64,000 nucleotides of DNA, from NCBI RefSeq assembly GCF_012927275.1, contig NZ_JABBGG010000008.1, forward strand, positions 1 through 64,000, in the 5' to 3' direction. The stretch's first letter is position 1. Each line of letters opens with the position of its first letter. Below, in pieces: positions 13,614 through 21,520 of this stretch. Origin of the DNA: Massilia polaris (GTDB taxonomy: Bacteria > Pseudomonadota > Gammaproteobacteria > Burkholderiales > Burkholderiaceae_D). The translations under genes were made by a program, and so were the position numbers. The notes beneath the pieces are model-generated. The model was not told where the DNA came from. It saw only the letters and a list, made by a program, of their open reading frames with translations, and ran no database searches.

Positions 13614-13643
13614 GAAGGCCCGGGTTACCGGGCCTTCTTTTTT
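13614..13643 (+). terminator. Terminator after the DUF2863 gene
   Basis: GAAGGCCCGG/CCGGGCCTTC with a short loop, followed by a T run, starts 4 bases after the stop codon. Confidence 0.9.
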
Positions 13644-13834
13644 AAGCGCACGAAGTCTCGGGTTCGTTAAGGCTTAGTTCAGACATTTCTATCAATCCGA
13701 ATTTTAAACTTGGGAAGAATAGAGATTGGATCATCCTTGTGTGAAGCATGAATGTGAATGCTAGGTTTTCCGCGCGCTGCCAACCAATATAAGTCCGGCA
13801 TTTCGAATCGGGCACGTACTCTCAGCGATTGCGA

Positions 13835-14983
13835 TCACAAATTGATAGCCGAAATAACCCGCTTCGCGAGCTCCGCAGAGTTTCCTGAGTGCCAGCGCCA
13901 CACGACTACAAGGTCGTGATCCGGCGACACCGTAATCGTATTACTGCCCGCCCCCAGCGCCGCGAAAGCATTCGACGGCAGCCCCGGCAGATTCTTCCCC
14001 TTTGTATTCAGCCACCACAGGTAGCCATAATCGGGCCCGTGTTCGCTTGGCGCCAGCGCCGCCTTCACGTACGACGGCTGCAGCAGCTGCTTGCCGCCCC
14101 ACTGCCCGCCGCGCAGCCACAGGTAGCCGAAGCGCGCCATGTCCCACGAATTGATCCACATGCCGCCGCCCCAGCGGGTGCCGCCGCTGACTGATGGCAT
14201 GCGCTTGCCGCCCTGCTCCACATAGCTGTTCGCATAAGGCACCCACTTCCACGATGACGATGCGCCGATCGGGTCCATGACCTCCTGCTGGAATGCATCA
14301 GGCACGCTCTTGTCCATCACACGCAGCAGCGACAACGCAAAGCGGTTGATGCGCACGTCGTTGTACTCGTAGAACGCGCCAGGCTGCTTAAGCTCGCGTG
14401 GCTTGCGCTCGCCCTTGCCGAACTGCGCGGCGCCGATGAAATCGTCCTTCTTTCCCCACATCTCGCCGTGCCACTCGGACGCCTGCTGCAGGTGCATTTT
14501 CCACGTCACTGCTGCATTGTGCGGCGACGCGTAGCCGCCGTCCTTGACGGTTGCCGCAACCGGCTGGTCAAGCGCGGCGATATGCCCGTCGCGCAGGGCC
14601 ACGCCAGCTACGGTAGCCAGCATGCTCTTCGCAACCGAATACGTGGGGTCAACCGCCGCAGTATCGCCAAATTCCGCAACCACATAACCTTTGTAGATCA
14701 CCACGCCGTTGGTCTTCGCGCGCCGCGTCGGCATTGAGCCTAACAGCGATCCAAACACGCTCTCCTGGTCGGACAAGTCGAGCGGCCGCTCAGTCTCGTG
14801 CTGCTGCGCATAGCTGACGGCCTCCGCCAGCTTGGCCGGATCCATGCCCAGTTCTGCGGGAGACTTCTTGGCCCATGTGCCAGCCGGTGGGAAGTAAGCA
14901 ATGGACTGCGCGAAGGCGCTGACGGCGGTTGACGCGATGAGCGCAACGCACAGATGCAACGCGGAACGGCGGGATGGAGTCAT
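13835..14983 (-). CDS. Exported serine hydrolase of the beta-lactamase / NylB type
   Basis: A 382-residue protein with a signal peptide (LHLCVALIASTAVSAFAQS) and the penicillin-binding transpeptidase-like hydrolase fold. The nucleophile motif S-x-x-K is seen as YSVAKSML around residue 115, and FYEYNDVRIN around residue 200 supplies the Y-x-N-like motif. The GGGMWINSWDMARFGYLWLR block and a C-terminal VVWRWHSG segment resemble 6-aminohexanoate-dimer hydrolase and related class C-like esterases. It is probably periplasmic. The natural substrate is unknown and it should not be called a resistance beta-lactamase. It is flanked by a REP-like repeat upstream. Confidence 0.85.
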   Translation of the reverse strand: MTPSRRSALHLCVALIASTAVSAFAQSIAYFPPAGTWAKKSPAELGMDPAKLAEAVSYAQQHETERPLDLSDQESVFGSLLGSMPTRRAKTNGVVIYKGYVVAEFGDTAAVDPTYSVAKSMLATVAGVALRDGHIAALDQPVAATVKDGGYASPHNAAVTWKMHLQQASEWHGEMWGKKDDFIGAAQFGKGERKPRELKQPGAFYEYNDVRINRFALSLLRVMDKSVPDAFQQEVMDPIGASSSWKWVPYANSYVEQGGKRMPSVSGGTRWGGGMWINSWDMARFGYLWLRGGQWGGKQLLQPSYVKAALAPSEHGPDYGYLWWLNTKGKNLPGLPSNAFAALGAGSNTITVSPDHDLVVVWRWHSGNSAELAKRVISAINL

Positions 14984-14993
14984 GTGTGGCCTT

Positions 14994-15055
14994 AAATGGT
15001 ATGGGTTCCCGCCTTCGCGGGAAGTCGGGTCCGCCAGTGGCGGGCACGACGGGGT
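14994..15055. repeat. REP-like palindromic repeat
   Basis: ATGGGTTCCCGCCTTCGCGG then GAAGTCGGGTCCGCCAGTGG and CGGGCACGACG form an inverted-orientation copy of the dispersed unit with its second hairpin. It lies between the serine hydrolase start and the CYTH gene end. Confidence 0.65.
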
Positions 15056-15061
15056 GACTGC

Positions 15062-15526
15062 TTACCACTGCGAGAACGGCAGGCGGATCAGGCTGGAGTT
15101 GTAGTAGCGGGCGTCGTCGGTGACTTCTTTACCGATCCACGATGGCTTGTCGAACTGTTGCTCTTCGGATTCAAGCTCCACTTCCGCGAACATCAAGCCC
15201 TGGTTCGCGCCGAGGAATTCGTCGACCTCCCAGGTCAGCCCCGCGAACGGAATGCGCCGACGGTACTTTTCGATAATCGGCTTTTCGCACAACTGGTCGA
15301 GCAACTCGTTCGCATCAAGCAGCGGAATCTCGTACTCCCACTCGCCGCGCTTCGCCCCACTGCTGCGACCTTTGATCGTCATGGTCGCGCGTTCGCCTTC
15401 AATGCGCACGCGTACCACGCGGTCCGGCTGCGACGACAGGTAACCCTGGCGCAGCAGCACGGGATCGCCGAGGCTGCGCCACTCGTCGCCCGCAAGCAGG
15501 AACTTGCGTTCGATTTCGACGCCCAC
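15062..15526 (-). CDS. CYTH domain protein (probable inorganic triphosphatase)
   Basis: A 154-residue single-domain CYTH (triphosphate tunnel metalloenzyme) protein. It begins MGVEIERKFLL, the EIERKF signature that gives the family its charged tunnel, followed by VRVRIEGERATMTIKGR, WEYEIPL and WEVDEFLG, all with alternating charged residues facing the tunnel. Enzymes of this size, such as NeuTTM, hydrolyse inorganic triphosphate with Mg2+. It starts 3 bases after the M14 carboxypeptidase stop on the same strand, so the two are probably co-transcribed. Substrate inferred from family. Confidence 0.9.
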   Translation of the reverse strand: MGVEIERKFLLAGDEWRSLGDPVLLRQGYLSSQPDRVVRVRIEGERATMTIKGRSSGAKRGEWEYEIPLLDANELLDQLCEKPIIEKYRRRIPFAGLTWEVDEFLGANQGLMFAEVELESEEQQFDKPSWIGKEVTDDARYYNSSLIRLPFSQW

Positions 15527-15528
15527 GG

Positions 15529-16650
15529 TCAGTCCAGCGACTTCAGGATCGGCTGCAGGATCGCCGCGCCCAGCTCGGAGCTGCGCGCGCCGTTCCAGCC
15601 GGTGTAAGCGTCAGGCAGGTCGGCGTTGTCCTTGAACGGCATCTCCAGCGTCAGCGACAGGCACTTGAAGGTGTGGCCGATGTACTTCGATGCGAGTGTC
15701 AGCAGTTCTTCGTTGTACTTCGATGCGGCATAGCCGTAGACGTTCTGGAAGTCCGGGCTGGCGGCCATGTACTGGTCGATGAAGGCCTTCTGGCGCTCCA
15801 TGCGTTCCGGCGTGAAGTCGGCCAGCATCTCGTTACCCGCCACGAAGTTGTACGGCAGCGCTTCGTCGCCGTGGATGTCGAAAAACATGTCGACGCCGGT
15901 TTCGTGGATTTTGTCTTTCACGCACAGCACTTCAGGGCTACGCTCCAGCGTCGGCGTCATCCACTCGCGGTTCAGGTTCGCGCCAGCCGCATTGGTGCGC
16001 AGATTGCCGCGCGCCGAGCCGTCCGGGTTCATGTTCGGGACGATGTAGAACACGGCGCGCTGCAGCAGCTTGCGCGAGACCGGATTGGCGTTGTCGAGCA
16101 GCGCGTCCATCATGCCTTCGACGAACCATTCGGCCATCGTTTCGCCCGGGTGCTGCCGTGCGATCACCCAGATCTTCTTTTCCGCAGCCGGGTTGCCGAT
16201 GACGACCAGGTTCATGTCGCGGCCGTCGATGGTGGTACCGATGTCGTGCACGCGCGCGATTGGGTTCTCGGCGACTTCGCCCAGCAGGCGCAGGTGGCGC
16301 TCCCACGAATACGGTTCGAAGTAGGCGTAATAGACGCTGTCCAGTTCGGGGGTGTGGGTGACGGTCATGACCTGGCCGTCGAAGGCGGTCGGGACGCGGA
16401 ACCAGTTTTCGGTGTCGTAGCTGGCGCAGACCTTGTAGTCTTCGAAGCCCTTGGCGTAGGTCGCCTGGCCGGCATTCAGGAAGCGGATCGTGCACGGCTG
16501 GCTGCGCGCGCCCTGCAGGCGGAAGTGGAACCACTGGTGGATGTCCGCGTGCGAGTCGCTGCGCAGGTTCAGGTCGATCTGGCTTGCGCTGTCCGCCTGC
16601 ACCACCTCGATGGCGCCGGAGTCGAAATGCTGGCTGATTTTGATGGGCAT
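15529..16650 (-). CDS. M14-family zinc carboxypeptidase (cytosolic carboxypeptidase-like)
   Basis: A 373-residue metallopeptidase with an N-terminal beta-sandwich domain (about residues 1-125) followed by the M14 catalytic domain. RQHPGETMAEW carries the His and Glu zinc ligands, GANLNREW has the Asn-Arg substrate-binding pair, DIHGDEALPYN supplies the second zinc His, and SLTLEMPFKD contains the catalytic Glu. This arrangement matches bacterial relatives of the cytosolic carboxypeptidase (CCP) subfamily. No signal peptide is seen, so it acts in the cytoplasm. It is followed at 3 bases by the CYTH gene. The target peptide is unknown. Confidence 0.88.
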   Translation of the reverse strand: MPIKISQHFDSGAIEVVQADSASQIDLNLRSDSHADIHQWFHFRLQGARSQPCTIRFLNAGQATYAKGFEDYKVCASYDTENWFRVPTAFDGQVMTVTHTPELDSVYYAYFEPYSWERHLRLLGEVAENPIARVHDIGTTIDGRDMNLVVIGNPAAEKKIWVIARQHPGETMAEWFVEGMMDALLDNANPVSRKLLQRAVFYIVPNMNPDGSARGNLRTNAAGANLNREWMTPTLERSPEVLCVKDKIHETGVDMFFDIHGDEALPYNFVAGNEMLADFTPERMERQKAFIDQYMAASPDFQNVYGYAASKYNEELLTLASKYIGHTFKCLSLTLEMPFKDNADLPDAYTGWNGARSSELGAAILQPILKSLD

Positions 16651-16713
16651 GGCTGCGTCCTTTTGTTGAGCGTCAAAAGAACAGAATGATAACCCAGCCC
16701 TGCCATGATGTGC

Positions 16714-16738
16714 TCTCCGCGGAGTCAGTCCGCGGAGA
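16714..16738. repeat. Perfect inverted repeat (hairpin) without T run
   Basis: TCTCCGCGGA and TCCGCGGAGA flank a 5-base loop, between the M14 gene start and the end of the next minus-strand gene. It could act as a transcript end or a processing stem for the gene ending at 16747, but lacks a clear T tract. Confidence 0.5.
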
Positions 16739-16746
16739 ACGACCGA

Positions 16747-17151
16747 TTACTCGGCGTCGAGGTCGATCAGGTCCTTGCTGTATGCGACCAGCATCTGGCG
16801 CATCAGCTCGACGTTGGAGCGGTTCAGCAGGACCATCAGGTCAGGACCACGGTCGAGCGCGAACTGCATGCGAATTGCCTGGTCGAACTGTTTGCATTGG
16901 ACGGTAAACGCACGCGGCGTATCCCGATTATCCCAGTCGTATTGCTCGATGCGCGGCAGCACGGCCGGCGGCGCCAGCTGCGGGTCCTGGTTCACCGGAA
17001 GGTGCTTGAGGAGCCAGAACACGATCGATGCAGGCATCAGGATGCAGGTTTCGTTCCCGCCTTGCGGGAGAAACTTGACCAGCAACAGGTTGCCGATCCG
17101 ATCGCACGACATGTTGAGGCTTTTTACTTCACGGATGACCGGAGTTTTCAC
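16747..17151 (-). CDS. Conserved hypothetical protein, cytoplasmic
   Basis: A 134-residue protein with no signal peptide or membrane helix. Visible segments are MKTPVIREVKSLNMSCDRIG, VFWLLKHLPVNQDPQ and an alternating beta pattern, ending in LIDLDAE. It is plausibly coding: its start has an AAGGAA site upstream, its codon use matches the neighbours, and a hairpin follows it. I do not recognise the family. Confidence 0.7.
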   Translation of the reverse strand: MKTPVIREVKSLNMSCDRIGNLLLVKFLPQGGNETCILMPASIVFWLLKHLPVNQDPQLAPPAVLPRIEQYDWDNRDTPRAFTVQCKQFDQAIRMQFALDRGPDLMVLLNRSNVELMRQMLVAYSKDLIDLDAE

Positions 17152-17246
17152 GAAATCGTTCCTTGTGGGTATGAAAAAGGCGCGACGATTCTACCGCATC
17201 CTCCCGGCTTTTTGGTGAAATGGGTGAGTGCGCCCTGCCGGGCGCA

Positions 17247-17274
17247 CAAACAAAATGGGGAGCTCGCGCTCCCC
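17247..17274 (-). terminator. Terminator of the KGG-domain gene
   Basis: On the minus strand GGGGAGC GCGA GCTCCCC is followed by ATTTTGTTTG. It starts 25 bases after the stop of the gene at 17299-17682. Confidence 0.8.
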
Positions 17275-17298
17275 AAGGTTAATTCCGTTTGCTTCGGC

Positions 17299-17682
17299 TT
17301 AGCGGTTGCCGGGCTTGCTGCCGCTGCGGCTGCCGCTCTGGCTGCCACTTTGCTTGCTGCCAGACTTGGCGGCGGACTGCTTGCTGCCTTGCTTGGCGCT
17401 TTGCTTGCTGTCGGCCGGGTTGATTTCCGGTTGCTGGCCGCCCTGCTTGTTGCCGCCTTGCTTGCTGCCCGAGCTGGCGTTTGCGGACTGCCGGTTGCCG
17501 TGGCTCATGCTGCCGGCGCGGCGTGCTTCCTCGGAGGTGAACTCATGCGCGGTGCCCTTCAGGTGTGCCGCCTTACCGCCTTCGCTGGCGATTTCACGCT
17601 GGCGCTGCGGATCCATCGAAGCGAATCCGCGGTTACTGGTGCCGCTGCCCGATTGCTTATTGCCCTGATTGTTTGTAGCCAT
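17299..17682 (-). CDS. KGG-motif stress protein (YciG-like) with Lys/Gly/Ser/Gln-rich tail
   Basis: A 127-residue, very hydrophilic protein. The N-terminal half has the stress-induced KGG pattern: RGFASMDPQRQREIASEGGKAAH followed by EFTSEEARRAGSMSHG. Those short helices with Gly-Gly-Lys/Ala are typical of the YciG/Con-10 family linked to stress and desiccation. The C-terminal half is a low-complexity run of GSKQ/SGSKQSG repeats, likely disordered. Start ATG at 17682 with AAGGAG upstream; an earlier start is unlikely. The gene at 18053 on the opposite strand encodes another disordered Gln-rich protein. Confidence 0.85.
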   Translation of the reverse strand: MATNNQGNKQSGSGTSNRGFASMDPQRQREIASEGGKAAHLKGTAHEFTSEEARRAGSMSHGNRQSANASSGSKQGGNKQGGQQPEINPADSKQSAKQGSKQSAAKSGSKQSGSQSGSRSGSKPGNR

Positions 17683-18052
17683 GGTGAATCTCCTTGAACT
17701 GGGAAAACCCCCGCCGATGCGTAGGGCCATTGCTCCGACCGCCGGCGGTACGCCGATGAGTAATCGAGCACTTCATCATATGCACCGTTTCCCCAAGCAG
17801 GTATAGGAGTGGGGTGACAGAGTTTGTAGGACTAGATGAGATAGAAGTTGCAGAAATTAAAGGAAAGATTCCTGATGTAAAAGTACTAGCGCCGAGTCCT
17901 ACACTCATGCGCTCCGTGTGCCGATACAGCCGTGCAATTTCGATGTGCATCATGGGAACCCTGGCAAGGCCGCGGCGGACTGGACGGTTAGCCACCGCCC
18001 CCGCCAAATGCGGTCACTAAATTGCTAACCAAACACATCCAAAGGAATCGAT
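17683..18052. other. Intergenic region between two divergent stress-type genes, with an AT-rich segment
   Basis: The 370-base gap should hold promoters for both divergent genes. About 17812-17890 is strikingly A/T-rich compared with the neighbouring DNA and reads on the plus strand as GTGACAGAG... preceded by AGGAG, giving a possible short peptide VTEFVGLDEIEVAEIKGKIP and on. I cannot decide between a small foreign-looking gene and a regulatory segment. Confidence 0.4.
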
Positions 18053-18436
18053 ATGAATTCGAACGAACGCAAGCAGAAGGACCGTCCTCAAGTGAACCAG
18101 GAAGACTCGTCGTGGGGCCGTGAAGGCAAAGCCCAGCCAACCGGCGCCGATCAGGCCGGAAATCCGGGGAACCGCCAGTCGCAACAGCAGCAAGGTAACC
18201 AGCAGCAAGGTTCCAAGCAACAAGGTGGCATGCCAAGCACGGATCGCACCGGTTCGCAGACCGGCAACACGCAGGGCGCGAGCCCGCACAGCGGCCACAT
18301 GGCTGCTGACGAAAAGATGGACGAAGACACTGGCCTGTCGAACACGGTAAACCGCCAGTCGGCTGAAAACGAGCAACACGGCCGCCAGTCCCAGCAAAGC
18401 AATGTCGGTCGCCGCAGCGATATGACGGCTGATTAA
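18053..18436 (+). CDS. Gln/Asn-rich hydrophilic small protein
   Basis: A 127-residue protein with no hydrophobic stretch, rich in Gln, Asn, Gly and Ser (for example RQSQQQQGNQQQGSKQQGG). NRQSAENEQHGRQSQQ is present near the end. It has no signal peptide or recognised domain and is predicted to be largely disordered. It is divergent from the KGG-motif gene and has its own terminator, so it is likely a real gene. By composition and neighbourhood a stress or desiccation role is possible, but this is inference. Start ATG with an AAGGAA-like site. Confidence 0.65.
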   Translation: MNSNERKQKDRPQVNQEDSSWGREGKAQPTGADQAGNPGNRQSQQQQGNQQQGSKQQGGMPSTDRTGSQTGNTQGASPHSGHMAADEKMDEDTGLSNTVNRQSAENEQHGRQSQQSNVGRRSDMTAD

Positions 18437-18485
18437 AATGTAGTTATTGCGGGAAGCCTGTCTTTCCGCAGATCCGGCTTCTCCG

Positions 18486-18520
18486 GCGCCAGTGCTGACT
18501 TGTCAGCGCTGGCGCTTTTT
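18486..18520 (+). terminator. Terminator after the Gln-rich gene
   Basis: GCGCCAGTGCTGAC and its complement around a short loop, followed by TTTTT. It lies about 50 bases after the stop codon. Confidence 0.8.
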
Positions 18521-18566
18521 ATTTGCGGTACCACCCTTAAGTGTGCAATGCGCTTCCACCGCCACC

Positions 18567-18610
18567 ATGTCGTTCGCGCGAAAGCGGGAACCCATGCTGA
18601 GTCTGCGCTG
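18567..18610. repeat. REP-like palindromic repeat, single copy
   Basis: CATGTCGTTCGCGCGAAAGC then GGGAACCCATGCTGAG is a copy of the dispersed unit. It lies upstream of the GT2 gene and argues against extending that gene to earlier starts. Confidence 0.65.
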
Positions 18611-18772
18611 GCGGCCCGGGCAATCCTGAAGTCGCCGCCGATCCTGATCTTCGCCGAAGCACCGCCAGCGCTTGATTCAGATTCAGTGCGCGCGATTCAG
18701 CAGGAACTGGAGCGCTTGTCCTTGAATCGAACCACTCACATCATCGCGGGAAACGTCGTAGAGGGTACAACA

Positions 18773-19774
18773 ATGCAACCAGCGCAAAACATGCCCGAAC
18801 AGCCAGTCCCTGCAGTATCGGTGGTGCTGCCCACCTGCGGCCGGGTCGACCTGCTGGACCGCTGCCTTGACGCGCTCATGCGCCAGACCCTGGACGGTCG
18901 TCGCTTCGAGGTCATCGTAATGGACGACAACCCGGGCCACAACACCCGCCAGCTGGTCGCCGTGTGGCGCGCCAGTGCAGGCGAGCGCGGGCCGGACCTG
19001 AGGTACATGCCCAACACTGCCTCGCACGGTCCGGCTGCCGTGCGTAACCTCGGCTGGCGCAACGCGCGCGCGCCCATCGTCGCGTTCACTGAAGACGATA
19101 CGGTGCCCTCCCCCAGCTGGCTCAAACACGGCATGGATGCGTTCACTGACAACGTGGACGTCGTATCCGGGCGTGTCGATACGCCGCGCACCGGGGCGCT
19201 TACCGATTACCGGCGCGAAGCACGCACGTTCGAACACGCCGAATTCGCCACTGCCAATTGCTTCTGCCGCAAATCGGTGCTCGAAAAAATGGGAGGCTTC
19301 GACGAGCGCTTCCATGCCGGCTGGCCAGACGACTTCCACTTCCGGTTGCTCAAGATACGCGCGGCAATTGCCCGGGCCGAGCACGCGCTGGTGGTCCAGC
19401 CGGTGCGCCCGGTTGCATGGGGCGCCAGCGTATGGCAACTAAAAAGCCTTGCGTTCGACGCCCTCCTCTATAAAACCCACCCGCAGCTCTACCGGCAGAA
19501 AATCCGCGCGACACCCGCGTGGGAGCACTACGCCACCGTCGCCGCGCTCGCCATTGGCCTCTTTGGCGTTGGAGCAGGCAGCACAGCGATCGCGTCGACC
19601 GGCGCGACCGTATGGGTCGTCATGACGGCGCTGCTGTGCCGCAAGCGATTGCGCGGCGCCTCGCGCTCGCTGTCCCACGTCGCCGAAGTAATCGTCACAT
19701 CCGCCCTGATCCCGCCGACGGCAGTGTTCTGGCGCCTGGCGGGCGCCATCCGATTTCGCGTCCGGTTTGCGTGA
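18773..19774 (+). CDS. Glycosyltransferase family 2
   Basis: A 333-residue GT-A fold transferase. VSVVLPTCGRVDLLDRCLDA is the N-terminal nucleotide-binding strand, FEVIVMDDNPGHN and FTEDDTVPSPSW include the acidic residues that bind the nucleotide-sugar metal (DxD-like EDD), and GGFDERFHAGWPDDFHFRLL is the ED-type acceptor/base motif. Two hydrophobic segments near the C-terminus (residues about 245-300) suggest membrane association. The ATG at 18773 has GAGGG 8 bases upstream; longer readings run through a REP-like repeat. It is the first gene of a series with a HAD fragment and a GT9, which points to lipopolysaccharide or another surface glycan. Confidence 0.88.
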   Translation: MQPAQNMPEQPVPAVSVVLPTCGRVDLLDRCLDALMRQTLDGRRFEVIVMDDNPGHNTRQLVAVWRASAGERGPDLRYMPNTASHGPAAVRNLGWRNARAPIVAFTEDDTVPSPSWLKHGMDAFTDNVDVVSGRVDTPRTGALTDYRREARTFEHAEFATANCFCRKSVLEKMGGFDERFHAGWPDDFHFRLLKIRAAIARAEHALVVQPVRPVAWGASVWQLKSLAFDALLYKTHPQLYRQKIRATPAWEHYATVAALAIGLFGVGAGSTAIASTGATVWVVMTALLCRKRLRGASRSLSHVAEVIVTSALIPPTAVFWRLAGAIRFRVRFA

Positions 19775-19914
19775 GGCTGCCACCAACGCGCAACGCCGCG
19801 CGCGCGCTTCGGCATAGATCGCTCTGCCGCGGACTGGAACCCCGCCTTGCGTCAGGTAACCGGCGTCACGACGCCCGGCCCTGGCCCGCGCCCTATCTAA
19901 CCCGAGGAGACCGC

Positions 19915-20259
19915 ATGCCACTCGAACAAACATATATGGCTGTGCGCTCGCCGGGCCGGTGCACCAGGCAAAGCGCGATCATCGCCGAGCATGTCGCGCC
20001 GCTTGCGTCCCGGGGCTGCATTGACTGCGGCGGACAGACGGTGTACGAACCCGGCATTGACCTGCGCTCGTCGTGGATAGTCGGCGACATCCTCGACGAC
20101 GTGGAAGCCGGCAATCGCGCCGGCTGCCGCACACTGTTGATCGACAATGTCAACGAAGCCGAATCGCAGCTTGGCCCGCGGCGTATTCCGACCCGGATGG
20201 CTCCGGACGTGTACGCGGCTGCCGTTCTGATTGCCGAAGAAGGCAAGGTGCCGCGATGA
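19915..20259 (+). CDS. HAD-IIIA phosphatase-like protein, C-terminal half only
   Basis: A 114-residue protein. Its segment SSWIVGDILDDVEAGNRAGCRTLLIDN is the C-terminal motif (GD..xD..A...AG) of HAD-IIIA phosphatases such as GmhB, which removes a phosphate from heptose bisphosphate. The N-terminal DxD nucleophile and the following lysine region are absent, so it should not be active alone. It has a good ribosome site (GAGGAG), a signal for translation, and overlaps the GT9 start by an ATGA. It may be a shortened remnant kept in an operon, or a protein with a new role. Confidence 0.7.
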   Translation: MPLEQTYMAVRSPGRCTRQSAIIAEHVAPLASRGCIDCGGQTVYEPGIDLRSSWIVGDILDDVEAGNRAGCRTLLIDNVNEAESQLGPRRIPTRMAPDVYAAAVLIAEEGKVPR

Positions 20260-21368
20260 CCAGCGCCAGCTGGGACGACGCGCGCAGCGTACTCTGCGTA
20301 CGGCTCGACTCGCTAGGCGATGTGCTGATGTGCACGCCCGCGATACGGGCGCTCAAACAGTCGCGCCCTGGCCGCTGCGTCACCCTGCTCAGTTCACCGG
20401 GTGGTGCCGCAGCTGCCCCGTTCATACCCGAACTCGACGCCGTACTTGTGTACCCGGCGCCATGGATGAAAAGCAGCGCACGGCACCTGCCAGCGGTGGA
20501 TATGGCGTTCATCGCCACCCTGGCTGCACGCAGCTTCGATGCGGCCGCGATCTTCACCTCTTACAGCCAGAGTGCGCTCCCCGCTGCGCTGATGTGCTAC
20601 CTCGCTGGCATCCCCCTACGGCTGGCACATTGCCGCGAGAATCCTTACCATCTGCTGTCGGACTGGCTGCCCGACCCTGAGCCCGACACGCTGGTCAAGC
20701 ACGAGGTTCGGCGCCAACTCGACCTGGCCGCTTCGGTTGGCTGCACGGCGTCAAGTGCGGGGCTGTCATTTGCAGTGCGGGATAACGACATCGAGGCGGT
20801 TGCCGGTCGCCTTGCGGCGCGGGGAATCAACGCCACAAGACAATGGGTCCTTCTCCATCCCGGCGCGAGCGCCCCGTCCCGGCGCTATCCGCCGGGCCAG
20901 TGGGCGCGCGTGCTCGAGGACCTCGCGGCGCGCACCGGCCTGCCGATGGTGCTCACCGGCGACGCAGCCGAACAGCCTCTCATTGAGCAAATCGTTGAGG
21001 CTGGCGGCAGCCACGCCGTCTCCCTTGCAGGGCTGCTCGATCTTGGTGAACTGGGAGCGGCCATCAAGCTGGCAAGCCTCGTTATCTCAAACAACACCGG
21101 CCCTGCGCACATGGCCGCGGCGGTTGGCACACCGCTTGTAGTCTTGTACGCGCTGACCAATCCGCAGCACACGCCGTGGCAGGTCGAATGCCGCGTGCTG
21201 TTCCACGACGTGCCGTGTCGGTTCTGCCAGAAAAGTGTTTGCCCGCACGGCCACAACGACTGCTTGAAAGGCATTACGCCAGAACGCGTAGTCGATGCAG
21301 CGTGCGGCCTGCTCGCGCGAAGCGCGCGGATGACATTGCAAGCGATGTTGAATCGCCCGGCGGGATAG
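20256..21368 (+). CDS. Glycosyltransferase family 9 (heptosyltransferase-like)
   Basis: A 370-residue GT-B fold protein. VLCVRLDSLGDVLMCTPAIRAL is the family N-terminal motif (R-x-D-x-x-G-D), and SNNTGPAHMAAAVGTPLVVLYA is the C-terminal donor-binding motif of ADP-heptose:LPS heptosyltransferases. The C-terminal part has a cysteine-rich PCRFCQKSVCPHGHNDC stretch also seen in some GT9 proteins. The start overlaps the HAD gene stop (ATGA), so the pair is coupled. The likely role is sugar addition to LPS core or a related glycan; the donor is not certain. Confidence 0.88.
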   Translation: MTSASWDDARSVLCVRLDSLGDVLMCTPAIRALKQSRPGRCVTLLSSPGGAAAAPFIPELDAVLVYPAPWMKSSARHLPAVDMAFIATLAARSFDAAAIFTSYSQSALPAALMCYLAGIPLRLAHCRENPYHLLSDWLPDPEPDTLVKHEVRRQLDLAASVGCTASSAGLSFAVRDNDIEAVAGRLAARGINATRQWVLLHPGASAPSRRYPPGQWARVLEDLAARTGLPMVLTGDAAEQPLIEQIVEAGGSHAVSLAGLLDLGELGAAIKLASLVISNNTGPAHMAAAVGTPLVVLYALTNPQHTPWQVECRVLFHDVPCRFCQKSVCPHGHNDCLKGITPERVVDAACGLLARSARMTLQAMLNRPAG

Positions 21369-21370
21369 CC

Positions 21371-21520
21371 TGATTTTGACATCCTCCCCGCCCTAAAGGA
21401 CGGGGATTCCTACGGCGCCGCGCGATGATCTGCGGGTCGCTTCGGCGGGTTCCTGGTTCACCGAGCGGCCTAACTGCACCGACTCTCCACAGGCTAAAAC
21501 GCGATGTCCTCGCGCTAAAA
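21371..21520 (-). ncRNA. Probable omega RNA (guide RNA) of TnpB
   Basis: TnpB nucleases use a guide RNA made from the 3' end of the tnpB gene and the adjacent right end of the element. Here that stretch includes the tnpB stop at 21393-21395 and the CCCCG/CGGGG hairpin; the guide would be host DNA beyond about 21371, that is the end of the GT9 gene. Placement is inferred from the family, and the 5' boundary is a guess. Confidence 0.45.

Noticed and set aside
13835-14983. Antibiotic-resistance beta-lactamase
   Set aside because: Motifs fit the wider NylB/class C-like esterase group; no evidence for beta-lactam activity.
17050-17075. Hairpin-like GTTCCCGCC/GGCGGGAG similar to the REP-like unit
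   Set aside because: It lies inside the coding frame of the gene at 16747-17151 and lacks the CCATACTGAG tail, so probably chance.
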